A stretch of DNA of 64,000 nucleotides from UBA8199 sp964507045 (GTDB lineage Bacteria; Verrucomicrobiota; Verrucomicrobiia; Limisphaerales; UBA8199): positions 1-64,000 of the forward strand of contig CAZDOO010000021.1 in the NCBI GenBank assembly GCA_964507045.1, written 5' to 3'. Under the pieces are notes generated by a model, which ran no database searches, was not told the DNA's origin, and saw nothing but the letters and a program-made list of their open reading frames with translations. Position 1 is the first letter of the stretch. Every line of letters begins with the position of its first letter. Position numbers and translations under genes: made by a program. Of the stretch, positions 30,922 to 40,579 are shown piece by piece.

Positions 30922-31570
30922 GGAAGCGGGTCTTGTCTTCGCACGGCTCGAGTTTGGCAATGGCCGCCATGAGTTCATCGGCGACCTGCTGGTAGATGTC
31001 CTTGAGGCGTGGTTTGGAGCACACCCTGGCCTCCGCGCGCAGTTGCGCAAAGTCCATCGGCTGGCCGTATTTGACGGCCACCCGGCGCGGGCGCGGGATG
31101 CGCAAGTGACGCCCATACGCCTCGAAGGTGCCAAACACCCGCACCGGCACCACCGGCGCGGCGGACTTGATGACGGTCAGCCCGATGCCCGGCCGCGCCG
31201 GCTGCAGTTTGCCGTCGCGCGTGCGCGTGCCTTCCGGGAACAGGATGATGGCGCCCCCCGCCAGCAACCGGTCCAGGATTGCCTTCAGCCCTTTGGCCCC
31301 GCCGCCGTCGCGGTCCACCGGCACGACCTGCCACTGGCGCAGGACCCAGCCCATCACCGGGAAGCGGAACAGATTCTCCCGCGCGAGGTAGTTGATGCCG
31401 CGCCGCACGCCAGCACCCACAAGGGGCGGGTCCAGGAAACTGGCGTGATTGGAGGCCAGGATCACCCCGCCTTCGAGCGGCACCCGCTCGGCGTTATAGA
31501 CGCGCCAGCGAAAATAGGACTTGAACAGTGTCCGGTACCCGCACCAGCCGATGTAATAGGCAATGTTCAT
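30917..31570 (-). CDS. plsC: 1-acyl-sn-glycerol-3-phosphate acyltransferase
   Basis: 217 aa. Adds the second acyl chain to lysophosphatidic acid at the inner membrane. The catalytic NHASFLDPP (NHX4D) motif is near residue 42, the substrate-binding FPEGTRTRDG near 112 and a later VPVRVFG region. An N-terminal hydrophobic stretch (IAYYIGWCGYRTLF) fits membrane association. It is the last gene of the tyrA-aroA-cmk-plsC cluster, 79 bp after cmk. Confidence 0.9.
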   Translation of the reverse strand: MNIAYYIGWCGYRTLFKSYFRWRVYNAERVPLEGGVILASNHASFLDPPLVGAGVRRGINYLARENLFRFPVMGWVLRQWQVVPVDRDGGGAKGLKAILDRLLAGGAIILFPEGTRTRDGKLQPARPGIGLTVIKSAAPVVPVRVFGTFEAYGRHLRIPRPRRVAVKYGQPMDFAQLRAEARVCSKPRLKDIYQQVADELMAAIAKLEPCEDKTRFP

Positions 31571-31649
31571 GCAGTGGAACCCGGCGGCAGGAAAGCCGAG
31601 AGCCGGCTTTGGCTCGCGTCCCCCGCACCCGGGACTTCGGCCATCCGCC

Positions 31650-32351
31650 TCACCGGCTGTCTGCCTTCGGCTTCTTGCCTTCCGCCTTTTCCCGCTCCGC
31701 CATCCGCTTGCGGATATCCGCCAGAATGGTTCCGCTGGTCTGCTCGGAGGTCATCTGCGAGTTGTTGATGACCTTGGCCCCCAGCGCAATCATCAGCGGC
31801 GCGGCGGCGCGCTGGCTGTCCCGCTGGTCGCGGGCGGCAAGGTTTTCCTGGATGCCGTCAGCCGCCCGGCGGCGCGAGCGCTCTTCGAGCTTCGCGTCCA
31901 GGTAATACTTGAAATCCGTCTCCGGGAACACATTGGTGCCGATGTCCCGCCCTTCCATGACCAAGCTGCCGAACTGGATGCATTCGCGCTGCGTCTTCTT
32001 CATCCACTCGCGCACCTTGGGCACAGTGGCGACGTGCGACACCGCCGCGCTGACCTCAGCCGTCCGGATCTCCTTAGCCGGATAGTAACCGTCCACCACC
32101 AGGTAGGCATGGTTGTCAGCGCACCTGAGCGCGGTCTTCCAGCGGCGGCAGGCGGCAGCCACAGCTTTGGAATTCTGCACGTCAATCCGCTGCTGCAGGC
32201 AATACCAGGCCAGCGTGCGGTACATGGCGCCGGTATCCACGTGCACGAAGCCGAGCGCCTTGGCCACCAGCTTGGAGTTGGTGCTCTTGCCGCTTGCGCT
32301 CGTGCCGTCAATAGCAATTACGACTGGTGCTTTGAGTTTCAGCTGCGACAT
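31650..32351 (-). CDS. cmk: Cytidylate kinase
   Basis: 233 aa from the ATG at 32351. Phosphorylates CMP and dCMP. P-loop IDGTSASGKSTNS near residue 15, then HVDTGAMYR, and the MEGRDIGTNVFPE region typical of Cmk. An ATG at 32390 would add 13 residues. It lies between aroA and plsC on the same strand, a common bacterial arrangement. Confidence 0.92.
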   Translation of the reverse strand: MSQLKLKAPVVIAIDGTSASGKSTNSKLVAKALGFVHVDTGAMYRTLAWYCLQQRIDVQNSKAVAAACRRWKTALRCADNHAYLVVDGYYPAKEIRTAEVSAAVSHVATVPKVREWMKKTQRECIQFGSLVMEGRDIGTNVFPETDFKYYLDAKLEERSRRRAADGIQENLAARDQRDSQRAAAPLMIALGAKVINNSQMTSEQTSGTILADIRKRMAEREKAEGKKPKADSR

Positions 32352-32458
32352 GTGATGCTCAGTTAATTCCATGGGTTGCCTGGGTCGCATGAGGAATGCC
32401 GCTTTCGCGCTTCTGATGTAACCGTGCCACCATGTGACTCATGCAACTCTGGTCCGGG

Positions 32459-33727
32459 TCATTCAGCAAACAGCTCAGCCCTGCTGAGCACGCGCCCGTT
32501 CTTCTCGTCCAGGATTCTGGCCCCTAGTCCGTCGGGCGGTGGCGTCGCCAGCTTCTGGAAGAAGTTCGGGAACGTCTTCTTCACGCACGAGGGATTCTTG
32601 AGCTTTATGCCCGGCACTTTCAATCCTAGAATTGCAGCGCACATTGCCATGCGGTGATCGTTGTAGGTCTCTATCGCCGCGCCGTGGAGCGGGGAGGGGT
32701 AAACGGTCAGCGTGTCGCTTTCCTCGACCACCCTCGCGCCGCACTTTGTCAGCTCCGTGCGCAAAGCCAGGACGCGTTCGCACTCCTGCACGCGCAGCCG
32801 GCCCAGGTCGGCAAACCGGACGGCCTGCCTGCCAAAGGGCGCCAGCACCACGGCTGTCATGATGCTGTCGCCCAGGTCGGTTTGCCGGGAAACGCTGGCC
32901 GGCAGGGGCAGGAAGCGCGCAAAAGCCGCATCCACCTGCCAGTCCGTGGCCGGCGCGGCTCGAATCGTCACCGCCGATCCCGAAACCAGGAAACCGGCGC
33001 CCAGGAAGTAGCTGGCGCTCGAAGCATCGGGCTCGACCTGGAACCGCCCGCCGCTCCGGGGAAAGGCAGTAATCAGTTTGCGCGTCATCACCACATAGGG
33101 TGACTCCTCGGCATTCTCACCCGACACCTCAACCCGCCACTGCCCGGCGTCCGCCCCGAGCAGCAGCGCCGAGGCAAACTGGGAACTCTCGGCGATGCTC
33201 ACCCGGCATTTCGCCGCGCGGGCGCCGCCGCCGTGGATCAATGCCGGCAACCGGTCGTTGGGCGATTCGACCCGGTAGCCGAGTTCGCGCAGCGCGTCGA
33301 AGAGCGCCGCCTGCGGACGCTCGTGCATCCGCGGCACGCCGTGGAGTCGATAGACGCCCTGGCCAAGGCACACCAGCGCTGCGAGGAATCGGGCTGCCGT
33401 GCCCGCGTTGCCCACGAAAAGCTCTAGCGGCCGCTCCGGCGTGCCGCCCGGAGGAACCGCCCCCCCCTTGCCATGGACAGTAATAACCCGGTTACAAGGC
33501 TCCTGCGGGTCATCGGCCACGTTCACTATGAATCCGAGTTTCCGCAGGCCATCCGCCATCACCTGGGTGTCCTCGCTCCAGAGCGCGCCCGGCAGGATCG
33601 TCTGGCCATGACTTAACGCGGCGAGGATTAGGGCTCGGTTCGTGATGCTCTTGGACCCTGGCACGGTGATTTCCGCCCGCACCGGCTGATCCAGCGGCAG
33701 AATTTCGATAAGTTCAGGCAGGGCCAT
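32459..33727 (-). CDS. aroA: 3-phosphoshikimate 1-carboxyvinyltransferase (EPSP synthase)
   Basis: 422 aa. Joins shikimate-3-phosphate and PEP in the shikimate pathway. The N-terminal VPGSKSITNRALIL motif, GNAGTAARFL near 90, the SSASYFLGA segment near 235, DLGDSIMTAVV near 280 and the C-terminal YNDHRMAM are all present. It follows tyrA by 26 bp, so chorismate and tyrosine synthesis genes are transcribed together. Confidence 0.95.
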   Translation of the reverse strand: MALPELIEILPLDQPVRAEITVPGSKSITNRALILAALSHGQTILPGALWSEDTQVMADGLRKLGFIVNVADDPQEPCNRVITVHGKGGAVPPGGTPERPLELFVGNAGTAARFLAALVCLGQGVYRLHGVPRMHERPQAALFDALRELGYRVESPNDRLPALIHGGGARAAKCRVSIAESSQFASALLLGADAGQWRVEVSGENAEESPYVVMTRKLITAFPRSGGRFQVEPDASSASYFLGAGFLVSGSAVTIRAAPATDWQVDAAFARFLPLPASVSRQTDLGDSIMTAVVLAPFGRQAVRFADLGRLRVQECERVLALRTELTKCGARVVEESDTLTVYPSPLHGAAIETYNDHRMAMCAAILGLKVPGIKLKNPSCVKKTFPNFFQKLATPPPDGLGARILDEKNGRVLSRAELFAE

Positions 33728-33753
33728 GCGTTAAACCATGAGCGCCACAGCGT

Positions 33754-34638
33754 TCAGTCCGGCGAGCGCAACCCGGCGCGTTTCGACCACGCCTCGCGCC
33801 TCGCTTTCGCCTGCTCGAAGAACTGCGCCACGGCCCGGGCATCACCACGCTTCAGCGCACGACGGAAGCCTTGCAACCCCCTGGCAAACATCTCCAACGC
33901 GTGCATCAGGTTCTTCCGGTTAGCCAGGGCAATGTCCCGCCACATCTCCGGCGAGCCGGCGGCGATGCGCGTGGTGTCCCGGAAGCCGTTGGCACAGAGC
34001 ATCCCCTGCTCTTTCCGAGCTTTCGGGCTGAGGATAAGATTTGCCAGTTGAGCCGCCACCACATGCGGCAGATGGCTGGAGCGGCTGACCAACCGATCGT
34101 GCGCTTCCGGCGTGAGGCGGACTACGCCGGCACCGACAGCCTTCCATAGCTGCTCCACTTTGCGCGCCGCGGCCGCGTTCGTCTTTCGCGTTGGGGTGAC
34201 AACGCAGACCGCGCCGGCGAACAAGTCCGGCCGGGCCGCTGCCACACCCATCTTCTCAGCTCCGGCCATCGGGTGGCTGCCGACAAAGTGCGCGCCCGCC
34301 TTCGACACCAGCGCCTCCAAGTCCCGCACCACGCTACCCTTGACGCTTCCCACATCTGTCACTACCGCCCCGGGCCTGAGCGACGGAAGCATCTGCGCCA
34401 CAAGCGGCCGCATTTGGGCGAGGGGCGTGCAGAGGACAACCAGCTCCGCCCCCTCCACCGCGCACGCCAGGTCAAGGGTCGCCAGGTCCACCGCCCCCAG
34501 ACCTTCACATTCGATCACGCTGGCCGGGCGGCGGACGTAGCCCGCCACCGACCCAGTAAGCCGGCGTCGCCGCAAGGCCATGCCCAGCGACCCGCCCAGG
34601 AGGCCTACGCCAACCAACGTGATCTTCTTCCAACGCAC
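33754..34638 (-). CDS. tyrA: Prephenate dehydrogenase
   Basis: 294 aa. NAD(P)-dependent conversion of prephenate to 4-hydroxyphenylpyruvate for tyrosine, or possibly arogenate dehydrogenase. The Rossmann motif VGVGLLGGSLGMALRRR is at residues 9-25 and the catalytic SHPMAGAEKMG near 120; a helical dimerisation domain follows. No ACT or chorismate mutase domain is fused. First gene of the tyrA-aroA-cmk-plsC cluster. Confidence 0.92.
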   Translation of the reverse strand: MRWKKITLVGVGLLGGSLGMALRRRRLTGSVAGYVRRPASVIECEGLGAVDLATLDLACAVEGAELVVLCTPLAQMRPLVAQMLPSLRPGAVVTDVGSVKGSVVRDLEALVSKAGAHFVGSHPMAGAEKMGVAAARPDLFAGAVCVVTPTRKTNAAAARKVEQLWKAVGAGVVRLTPEAHDRLVSRSSHLPHVVAAQLANLILSPKARKEQGMLCANGFRDTTRIAAGSPEMWRDIALANRKNLMHALEMFARGLQGFRRALKRGDARAVAQFFEQAKARREAWSKRAGLRSPD

Positions 34639-34776
34639 GGTCGGAGTCTCAGGTTTAAGGCCGCTTGTTTCAAGCCGCGAGTTAGCTAAACGGAGCGCCT
34701 CGTCCGCATTCTGGCGGCGCGCGCCCTGTTTCAGAAAAGCCGTGCCCTTCGTGCAGTCTTTGATTACAACTCACGC

Positions 34777-36834
34777 ATGAAACGCTTCCTGCTCTGCCTG
34801 GCCATGTTCCCGCTCACAACCGCACTGGCGGACCATAACGGCCTGCTCCCGCGCCCGCAACAGTTGCAATATGGAAGTGGCACTCTGAAGTTACAGGGCC
34901 TGTCGGTCCGGTTCGCGTCGCCGCCTAGCACCGAAGACTGGTTTGCGGCGGAGCAGTTGGCGTCCCGGCTTTCGGCGATCGGCCAGGCCAAGGTGGAGAT
35001 TAAGAAGGGCAAGTCCTCCCGCCACGCCATCCTGCTGAACCGCACGGGCGAAGCCGGGGCGCTGCCGGCGGATATGGAGAGCCCCGGGCCGGACTCACGT
35101 GAGTCCTATACGCTGCGGGTGACGCCGGAGGGAGCCGAGATTCGGGGGTGCAGTTCGGCGGGTGTTTTCTATGGCGTGCAGACTCTGCTGCAAATGGTGG
35201 AGGGCACCGGAACCGGGGCCGTCCTGCCGGTGGCGGAGATCAAAGACTGGCCGGCGCTGGCCTATCGCGGGGTCATGATAGACTTCAGCGAGGGCGAGCT
35301 GATCCGGGTGTCGGAGGCCGAGCGCCAGATTGACCTGATGGCCCGGTTCAAGATCAACCAGTATTATTTCTATTCCGAAGCCAGCATCGAGTTCGAAGGC
35401 TATGACGTGGTCAATCCCAATGGCCGCTATTCGCGCGAGGAGGTCCGGCAGGTCATCGAATACGCGCGCCAGCGCCATATAGATGTCATCCCCTGCATGG
35501 AGCTTTACGGCCACATGCATAACCTGTTCCGGTTCGAGAAGTACGCCGATCTCGCGCTGCCGCGCTATGGCGGGGAGTTTGACCCGCGCAATCCGCGCCT
35601 GTATGCGGTGCTGGATAACTGGATCGAGCAGACGGCCCGGCTTTTTCCCAGCCCGTGGTACCATGTCGGCTTTGATGAGCCCTGGTCGCTGGGCAAGATT
35701 GGGGTTGTCCCGGGCAAGGACCCGTTCAAGACGTTCATGGAAGTGCTGCGGCACGTTTCCGAGCAGGCCCGGGGCCATGGCAAGCGCATCGGCTTCTTTG
35801 CGGACATCAACCAGGGCGCTAGCACCCTCTCGAAGCATCCCGAACTGCTCCAGGACGTGCCGGCCGGTGCCATCGCCTATCCCTGGGTTTACGATGCCCG
35901 GACCAACTACGCGCCGTTTATCGAACCGCTGGCCGCGCTGGGGATTCCAACCATGGTTACCCCTGGAGTCTGGGGCTGGAATGAGCTGTTTCCGGATTAC
36001 CACCGGTCGTTTTTCAACATCAATGAGCTGACGGCGACGGGCAGGAAGTTCAACACGCTGGGCATTCTCAACACGACCTGGGCGGACAGCCAGCAAACCC
36101 TTTATCGGCTGGCTTATCCGGGAATCGCCTTTGGCGGGGCGGCATCGTGGCAGCCGGAGCGGGTGGACACTAACACGTTCTTCCGCGATTACTGCGGCGC
36201 GCTGTATCCCGCATCGGTGGCGGCAGAGATCGCCCCGGCCCTCGAGGAATTGGCGACCACGGAAGAGATCTTCGAAAAGGTCCTGGGAATCTCGACCCAA
36301 TACGCGTGCTGGGCCGACCCGCTCGCGCCAGCCCACCTCAAGAAGCTGCAGGCCGGGGAAGCCGAAGTGCGCCGGGCGCGCCTGCTGGCTGAGAGCGCGC
36401 AAGAGCGCATGCAGCGCGCCCTGCGGAAATCATCGGACCCGACGCTCAAGAGCCTGCTGGTGGCGGCGCGGCAATTCGATTACCTGGGCATGAAGAGCCT
36501 GTACACGCTCGAGTTTGCCGGGTATTTCCGGCAGTTGAGAGAGAATCCGAAGAAAGAACTGGTCCAGCTTTACTGCGGCAACCAGATGAATTCCACAACT
36601 TACGGAATGCTCACCGACCTGCGGGAGATGATTAGTGAATTGCGCGAGGACTACCGCCAAGCGTGGCTCGATGAAGCCACCCCCTTCCGCCTCCAGAGCG
36701 CCCTTTATCGCTGGGACGCGGAGTGGAACTATTGGACGGCCGTGCAAAGACTGCTGGTGCAGCAAGTGTTCCAAGGCTGGAAAGAAGGGGAGCCGTTCCC
36801 GCCGCTGGAGTCCATCCGGCCCAAGGTAAACTGA
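34777..36834 (+). CDS. Secreted GH20-like beta-N-acetylhexosaminidase
   Basis: 685 aa. Signal peptide MKRFLLCLAMFPLTTALA. Residues about 25-150 resemble the GH20 N-terminal domain (LLPRPQQLQYGSGTLKL). The TIM barrel begins near 165 (LAYRGVMIDFSEGELI), with CMELYGHMHN near 240 and the catalytic Asp-Glu pair in HVGFDEPW near 298; canonical GH20 has HxGGDE, so this is a divergent member. It should remove terminal GlcNAc/GalNAc from glycans or peptidoglycan fragments. The last about 200 residues are helical. Confidence 0.78.
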   Translation: MKRFLLCLAMFPLTTALADHNGLLPRPQQLQYGSGTLKLQGLSVRFASPPSTEDWFAAEQLASRLSAIGQAKVEIKKGKSSRHAILLNRTGEAGALPADMESPGPDSRESYTLRVTPEGAEIRGCSSAGVFYGVQTLLQMVEGTGTGAVLPVAEIKDWPALAYRGVMIDFSEGELIRVSEAERQIDLMARFKINQYYFYSEASIEFEGYDVVNPNGRYSREEVRQVIEYARQRHIDVIPCMELYGHMHNLFRFEKYADLALPRYGGEFDPRNPRLYAVLDNWIEQTARLFPSPWYHVGFDEPWSLGKIGVVPGKDPFKTFMEVLRHVSEQARGHGKRIGFFADINQGASTLSKHPELLQDVPAGAIAYPWVYDARTNYAPFIEPLAALGIPTMVTPGVWGWNELFPDYHRSFFNINELTATGRKFNTLGILNTTWADSQQTLYRLAYPGIAFGGAASWQPERVDTNTFFRDYCGALYPASVAAEIAPALEELATTEEIFEKVLGISTQYACWADPLAPAHLKKLQAGEAEVRRARLLAESAQERMQRALRKSSDPTLKSLLVAARQFDYLGMKSLYTLEFAGYFRQLRENPKKELVQLYCGNQMNSTTYGMLTDLREMISELREDYRQAWLDEATPFRLQSALYRWDAEWNYWTAVQRLLVQQVFQGWKEGEPFPPLESIRPKVN

Positions 36835-36879
36835 GGCAAAAACCCAACCGCACTTGGCCGGGACATGTCCTGCCTGCGT

Positions 36880-36903
36880 AGCCGCCAACGTCAGTCGGCG
36901 GCT
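36880..36903. terminator. GC-rich hairpin after the GH20 gene
   Basis: AGCCGCC (36880-36886) can pair with GGCGGCT (36897-36903) around a 10-nt loop, about 45 bp after the hexosaminidase stop. No T run follows. It could be a weak terminator or a copy of a dispersed short palindrome. Confidence 0.35.
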
Positions 36904-37074
36904 TCACTCGGCCAGCAAATGTGAATGTGCGAAGCGTAGTATCCAGATTAGGCCCGGCTCATCCTGGAGCCGGCGGGGCTGAACCGTCCCGCAAGACCGC
37001 CCTCGAGGCAGACAGCAATCAGCACGCGCCGGATGCGTTGGACAACTCAGCCGCGAGCACCCTATCCTCCGGCC

Positions 37075-39027
37075 ATGATTAAGTCCAATGGCCAGTCTTT
37101 CGCCCGGGATATCGCCGTTGCGCGGCCCGCATGCAGGGTGCTTTTGTGCGCGCTGGCGCTGGCGTTGGGAGGCCGACTGTGGGCACAGGCCCCGGGAACG
37201 GCAGCCACCAATGGCGAGGCGAAAGACGGTTTCACGTTGAAGATCCTCGACCCGCGCGGCGATGCCACTTCCACCACTCGCGGGGTCGTGCATGTCCTGG
37301 GCCGGGCGGCGCCGGACGCAAAGGTGTCGGTCGCGGGAGAAGCGGCGCGGGTTTTCGGCACGGGGATTTTCGTGCGCGACAATGTGCCGCTGCAAATGGG
37401 CGAGAACCGCATCACAGTGGTCGCGACCACGCCCGGCGGGCAGAAGCTCGAACGTGTAATCTCAGTGAAGCGCGAGGCCGAGCCGCCCGCCGCGCCTGAA
37501 CCCAGGGAGCGCCGCCTGGAGATTGAAGCGGATAGCATCGAGCCCGCGCAGAATGTGATCTTGTCACGCGGCGACCTCCTTGAGCTCAGCTTCCGCGGCA
37601 CGCCGGGCCAGCAGGCGGAATACTGCTTATCCGGTAATTCCTGGCAGCCGATGGCCGAGGCAACCGATGGCACCGCGGGCAAACCTTCCGGCCGTTACCA
37701 GGCTTCACTCGTGGCTGCCCCGGCTGCGGACACCACGAACGCGCCTGTCCGCTTCCGGCTGCAGGCCAAGGCGTCGGACACTAACGCCATCAGGATCACC
37801 GGCGAATCCGTCGTCGAAGCCGCGAGCCAGGCGAAGGTCGGTTTCTGGGATGAGTCAAAGCTGCGCCTCGTGCGCGTGGGCGAGGAGGGCGCGGCGGTAA
37901 GCTTCGGCCTGCACGAGGTCCGCCTCGGCGGGCCTTACCTAACCGAGTTGCCCGCCGGAACATTGCTGCGCGTCACTGGCATGAAGGGGGTTAACTACCA
38001 TGTCCGGCTCAGTCCCGATATGGATGGCTGGGTCGAAAGCCGCGCCGTCGAATGGGCTCCCGCCGGGACGCCGCTGCCACATCTCTCCTTCACCGATATC
38101 TCCGTCTCTGGCAACGGCACTGTGGACTCGACGACCATCCCCTGCCCTGCGCCGGTGCCTTTCGCAGTAACGCCCACACTGAGCCCCGCTGGCCGTGCCG
38201 CGCTGGAAGTGGATTTCTACGGCGCGCATAACGCGGCCACCTGGATCAGCCATCGCCCGACCGCCAAAGGGATTCGCGAGGTGACCGTGCAACAGGTGGC
38301 CGCCGATCACCTCCGCGTCTGCGTGGAGCTCCAATGCAAGCAGCTTTGGGGCTATAAGTGCGTGGCGACTAATGGCGCGGTCGTGCTGACCGTTCGCCGC
38401 CCGCCGAAACTGGCCGCAGCGCCGGACTTGCCCCTCAAGGACCTCACGCTCGCGCTGGAGGCCGGTCATGGCGGCGACAACTCCGGCGCGCGCGGCGTCA
38501 GCGGCAGCCTGGAGAAGGATGTCAACCGCCACGCCGTCGAGGAGCTGGCGCGACAGTTTGAGGCCGCCGGCGCAAAAACGGTCATTGTGCGCCCAAACGA
38601 CGATTCTCTTTCACTTTCCGAGCGGGTGCGGCGTGGCATTGCCGCGAATGCCGACCTGTGGATTAGCGTGCATGCGAACTCGGCCGGCCACCAGCGCGGC
38701 TACCTGAGCGTGTCGGGCACGAGCACCTACTACAAATGGTCCTTCTGCCACGACCTGTCTGCGTCCATCCACGCCCGCCTGCTCGACATCACCCGACTCG
38801 GCGATTTCGGTAACGTGGGCAACTTCAACTACTATCCGCTGCGCGCCAACACCTGGATGCCGGCAATGCTGGTCGAGCAGGCCTTCATGTCCAACCCCGA
38901 GGACGAGGCAAAGATGCTCGATCCTGCGTTCCGCAAGGAGATGATGCGCGCCGTCTTGTTAGGCACGGAAGATTGGCTGAAGAGCGTCCGGCCCGACCTG
39001 CAGGAACAGGATCCGCAAGGCCGATAA
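37075..39027 (+). CDS. Periplasmic N-acetylmuramoyl-L-alanine amidase
   Basis: 650 aa from the ATG at 37075, which places a hydrophobic signal near the start (LLCALALALGGRLWAQA); an ATG at 37033 would add 14 residues. The middle part has an SH3-like fold near 265-335 (RVTGMKGVNYHVRLSPDMDGW). The C-terminal Amidase_3 domain (about residues 455-640) shows the zinc ligands and catalytic glutamate: EAGHGGDNSGA, LEKDVNR, SVHANS and VEQAFMSN. It cleaves the peptide stem from MurNAc, for cell separation or recycling. Confidence 0.88.
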   Translation: MIKSNGQSFARDIAVARPACRVLLCALALALGGRLWAQAPGTAATNGEAKDGFTLKILDPRGDATSTTRGVVHVLGRAAPDAKVSVAGEAARVFGTGIFVRDNVPLQMGENRITVVATTPGGQKLERVISVKREAEPPAAPEPRERRLEIEADSIEPAQNVILSRGDLLELSFRGTPGQQAEYCLSGNSWQPMAEATDGTAGKPSGRYQASLVAAPAADTTNAPVRFRLQAKASDTNAIRITGESVVEAASQAKVGFWDESKLRLVRVGEEGAAVSFGLHEVRLGGPYLTELPAGTLLRVTGMKGVNYHVRLSPDMDGWVESRAVEWAPAGTPLPHLSFTDISVSGNGTVDSTTIPCPAPVPFAVTPTLSPAGRAALEVDFYGAHNAATWISHRPTAKGIREVTVQQVAADHLRVCVELQCKQLWGYKCVATNGAVVLTVRRPPKLAAAPDLPLKDLTLALEAGHGGDNSGARGVSGSLEKDVNRHAVEELARQFEAAGAKTVIVRPNDDSLSLSERVRRGIAANADLWISVHANSAGHQRGYLSVSGTSTYYKWSFCHDLSASIHARLLDITRLGDFGNVGNFNYYPLRANTWMPAMLVEQAFMSNPEDEAKMLDPAFRKEMMRAVLLGTEDWLKSVRPDLQEQDPQGR

Positions 39028-39313
39028 GCACGGTTGTGTGAGGTCCCAATCCCTGTAAGGCCTTGTCCCCAGACCTACAGGAAGGTTCGGATTACCGCGT
39101 ATTCATGAGGAACTATGAGTCTTCTGACGGGGGCATTACCAATCGGTTTCCCGGGGAGGGCATGTGAACACGTTGGAGCGGACACGCTCGCGGCAGGCGC
39201 ATTCCGCCGCAACGAACGCTTGCCAGCCCCCGCATAATCTGCAACGGTCTTTCCAACAGTGGATGGACGCAAGTTCACACACATAACGAAGTAACTTATT
39301 TGCCTGGTGTCTC
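39028..39313. other. Non-coding gap before the cupin gene
   Basis: About 285 bp without a supported gene. The last 30 bp before the next ATG are relatively AT-rich (CATAACGAAGTAACTTATTT), which may be part of a promoter or leader. No hairpin with a T tract and no known riboswitch pattern were recognised. Confidence 0.4.
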
Positions 39314-40579
39314 ATGAATACTGTCACTGCTCTTAAGACCGTCACCAAGAACGTCAAGCCCGTTGCCGAAGCCGCCCTGCAGGAGACGGGCGGTCTGTTG
39401 CGGCTGGCGCCCAACTGGGTGCCCCGCTCGTTCCTCCAGCCTGGCCTGCGGATCAAGCTGCACCCCGACGACACCTATGCTTATGGCGCGAACCGCGGCG
39501 GGATTGACGAACGCTGGTTTGCCTCCACGACCGAGGCTGCCAATGAAGGCCGCGTGCCCGATGAAGGCTTGAGTTACTGCGTTGTCGGCAAGCGGCGCTT
39601 TACGCTGCGCCAGGCCGTCGCCGAATGCGGCAGCACCATTGTCGGCAAGGCTATCTGGAAGAAGTATGGCCGCTGGCCGGTCTACTCGAAGTTCTTCGAC
39701 AATATGGGCCCCATTCCGCATCACATGCATCAGAGCGCTTCACAGGCCCGGCTCGTTGGCCAGGATGGCAAGCCCGAGGCCTATTATTTCCCGCCGCAGC
39801 AGAACAGCGTCGGCAACAACTTCCCCTACACCTTCTTCGGGCTGGAGCCCGGCACCACCAAGGCCCAGGTGCGCAAGTGCCTCGAAGATTGGAACAAGGG
39901 CGACAACGGCATCCTCGATCTCTCCAAGGCCTATCGCCTCAAGCCCGGCACCGGCTGGCTCGTCGGCCCCAGCATCCTCCATGCCCCCGGCTCGCTTTGC
40001 ACCTACGAGCCGCAGTGGGGCAGCGACGTCTTTGGCATGTATCAAAGCATGGTCGAGGGCCGCTACGTTCCGTGGTCGCTGCTGGTTAAGGATATGCCCA
40101 AGCGCAAGCACAAGGACCTGGATTTCATCGTGGACCAGCTTGACTGGGAAGCTAACGTGGACCCGAAGTTCAAGGACCACCACTACCTGGAGCCCGTGCC
40201 CGTAGCCGACACCCGCAAGGAAGGCTTCGTGGACCGCTGGATCGTCTATGGCAAGATCAACGGCGAACAGCGCTTCACCGCCAAGGAACTCACCGTCAAT
40301 GCCGGAGCATGCTGCACGATCAAGGACCAGGGCGCCTATGGTTTGATCTGCGTTCAAGGCGTCGGCAAGATTAACGGCCAGCCGCTCAACAGCCCCAAAC
40401 TCATCCGCTTCACCGAGCTGACCGAGGACGAGTACTTCTGCACCGAAGACGGCGCCAAGGCCGGCGTCACCTTTGAGAACACCAGCGAGACCGAGCCCCT
40501 CGTCTGCCTCCGCTACTTCGGTCCCGAGGTGAACCCCGACGCTCCTGCCCTGGGCGCCTACCGCAAGAACAAGTTCTGA
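39314..40579 (+). CDS. Cupin protein, mannose-6-phosphate isomerase-like
   Basis: 421 aa, no signal peptide. Residues about 135-145 (PIPHHMHQS) and the later KPEAYYF and SILHAPGS segments look like the metal-binding histidines and acidic ligand of a type I phosphomannose isomerase/cupin fold. A second cupin-like region is near 310-400. It probably isomerises a sugar or sugar phosphate, but the substrate is not clear. Its TGA overlaps the proposed CTG start of the next gene by two bases, so the two are likely translationally coupled. Confidence 0.6.
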   Translation: MNTVTALKTVTKNVKPVAEAALQETGGLLRLAPNWVPRSFLQPGLRIKLHPDDTYAYGANRGGIDERWFASTTEAANEGRVPDEGLSYCVVGKRRFTLRQAVAECGSTIVGKAIWKKYGRWPVYSKFFDNMGPIPHHMHQSASQARLVGQDGKPEAYYFPPQQNSVGNNFPYTFFGLEPGTTKAQVRKCLEDWNKGDNGILDLSKAYRLKPGTGWLVGPSILHAPGSLCTYEPQWGSDVFGMYQSMVEGRYVPWSLLVKDMPKRKHKDLDFIVDQLDWEANVDPKFKDHHYLEPVPVADTRKEGFVDRWIVYGKINGEQRFTAKELTVNAGACCTIKDQGAYGLICVQGVGKINGQPLNSPKLIRFTELTEDEYFCTEDGAKAGVTFENTSETEPLVCLRYFGPEVNPDAPALGAYRKNKF

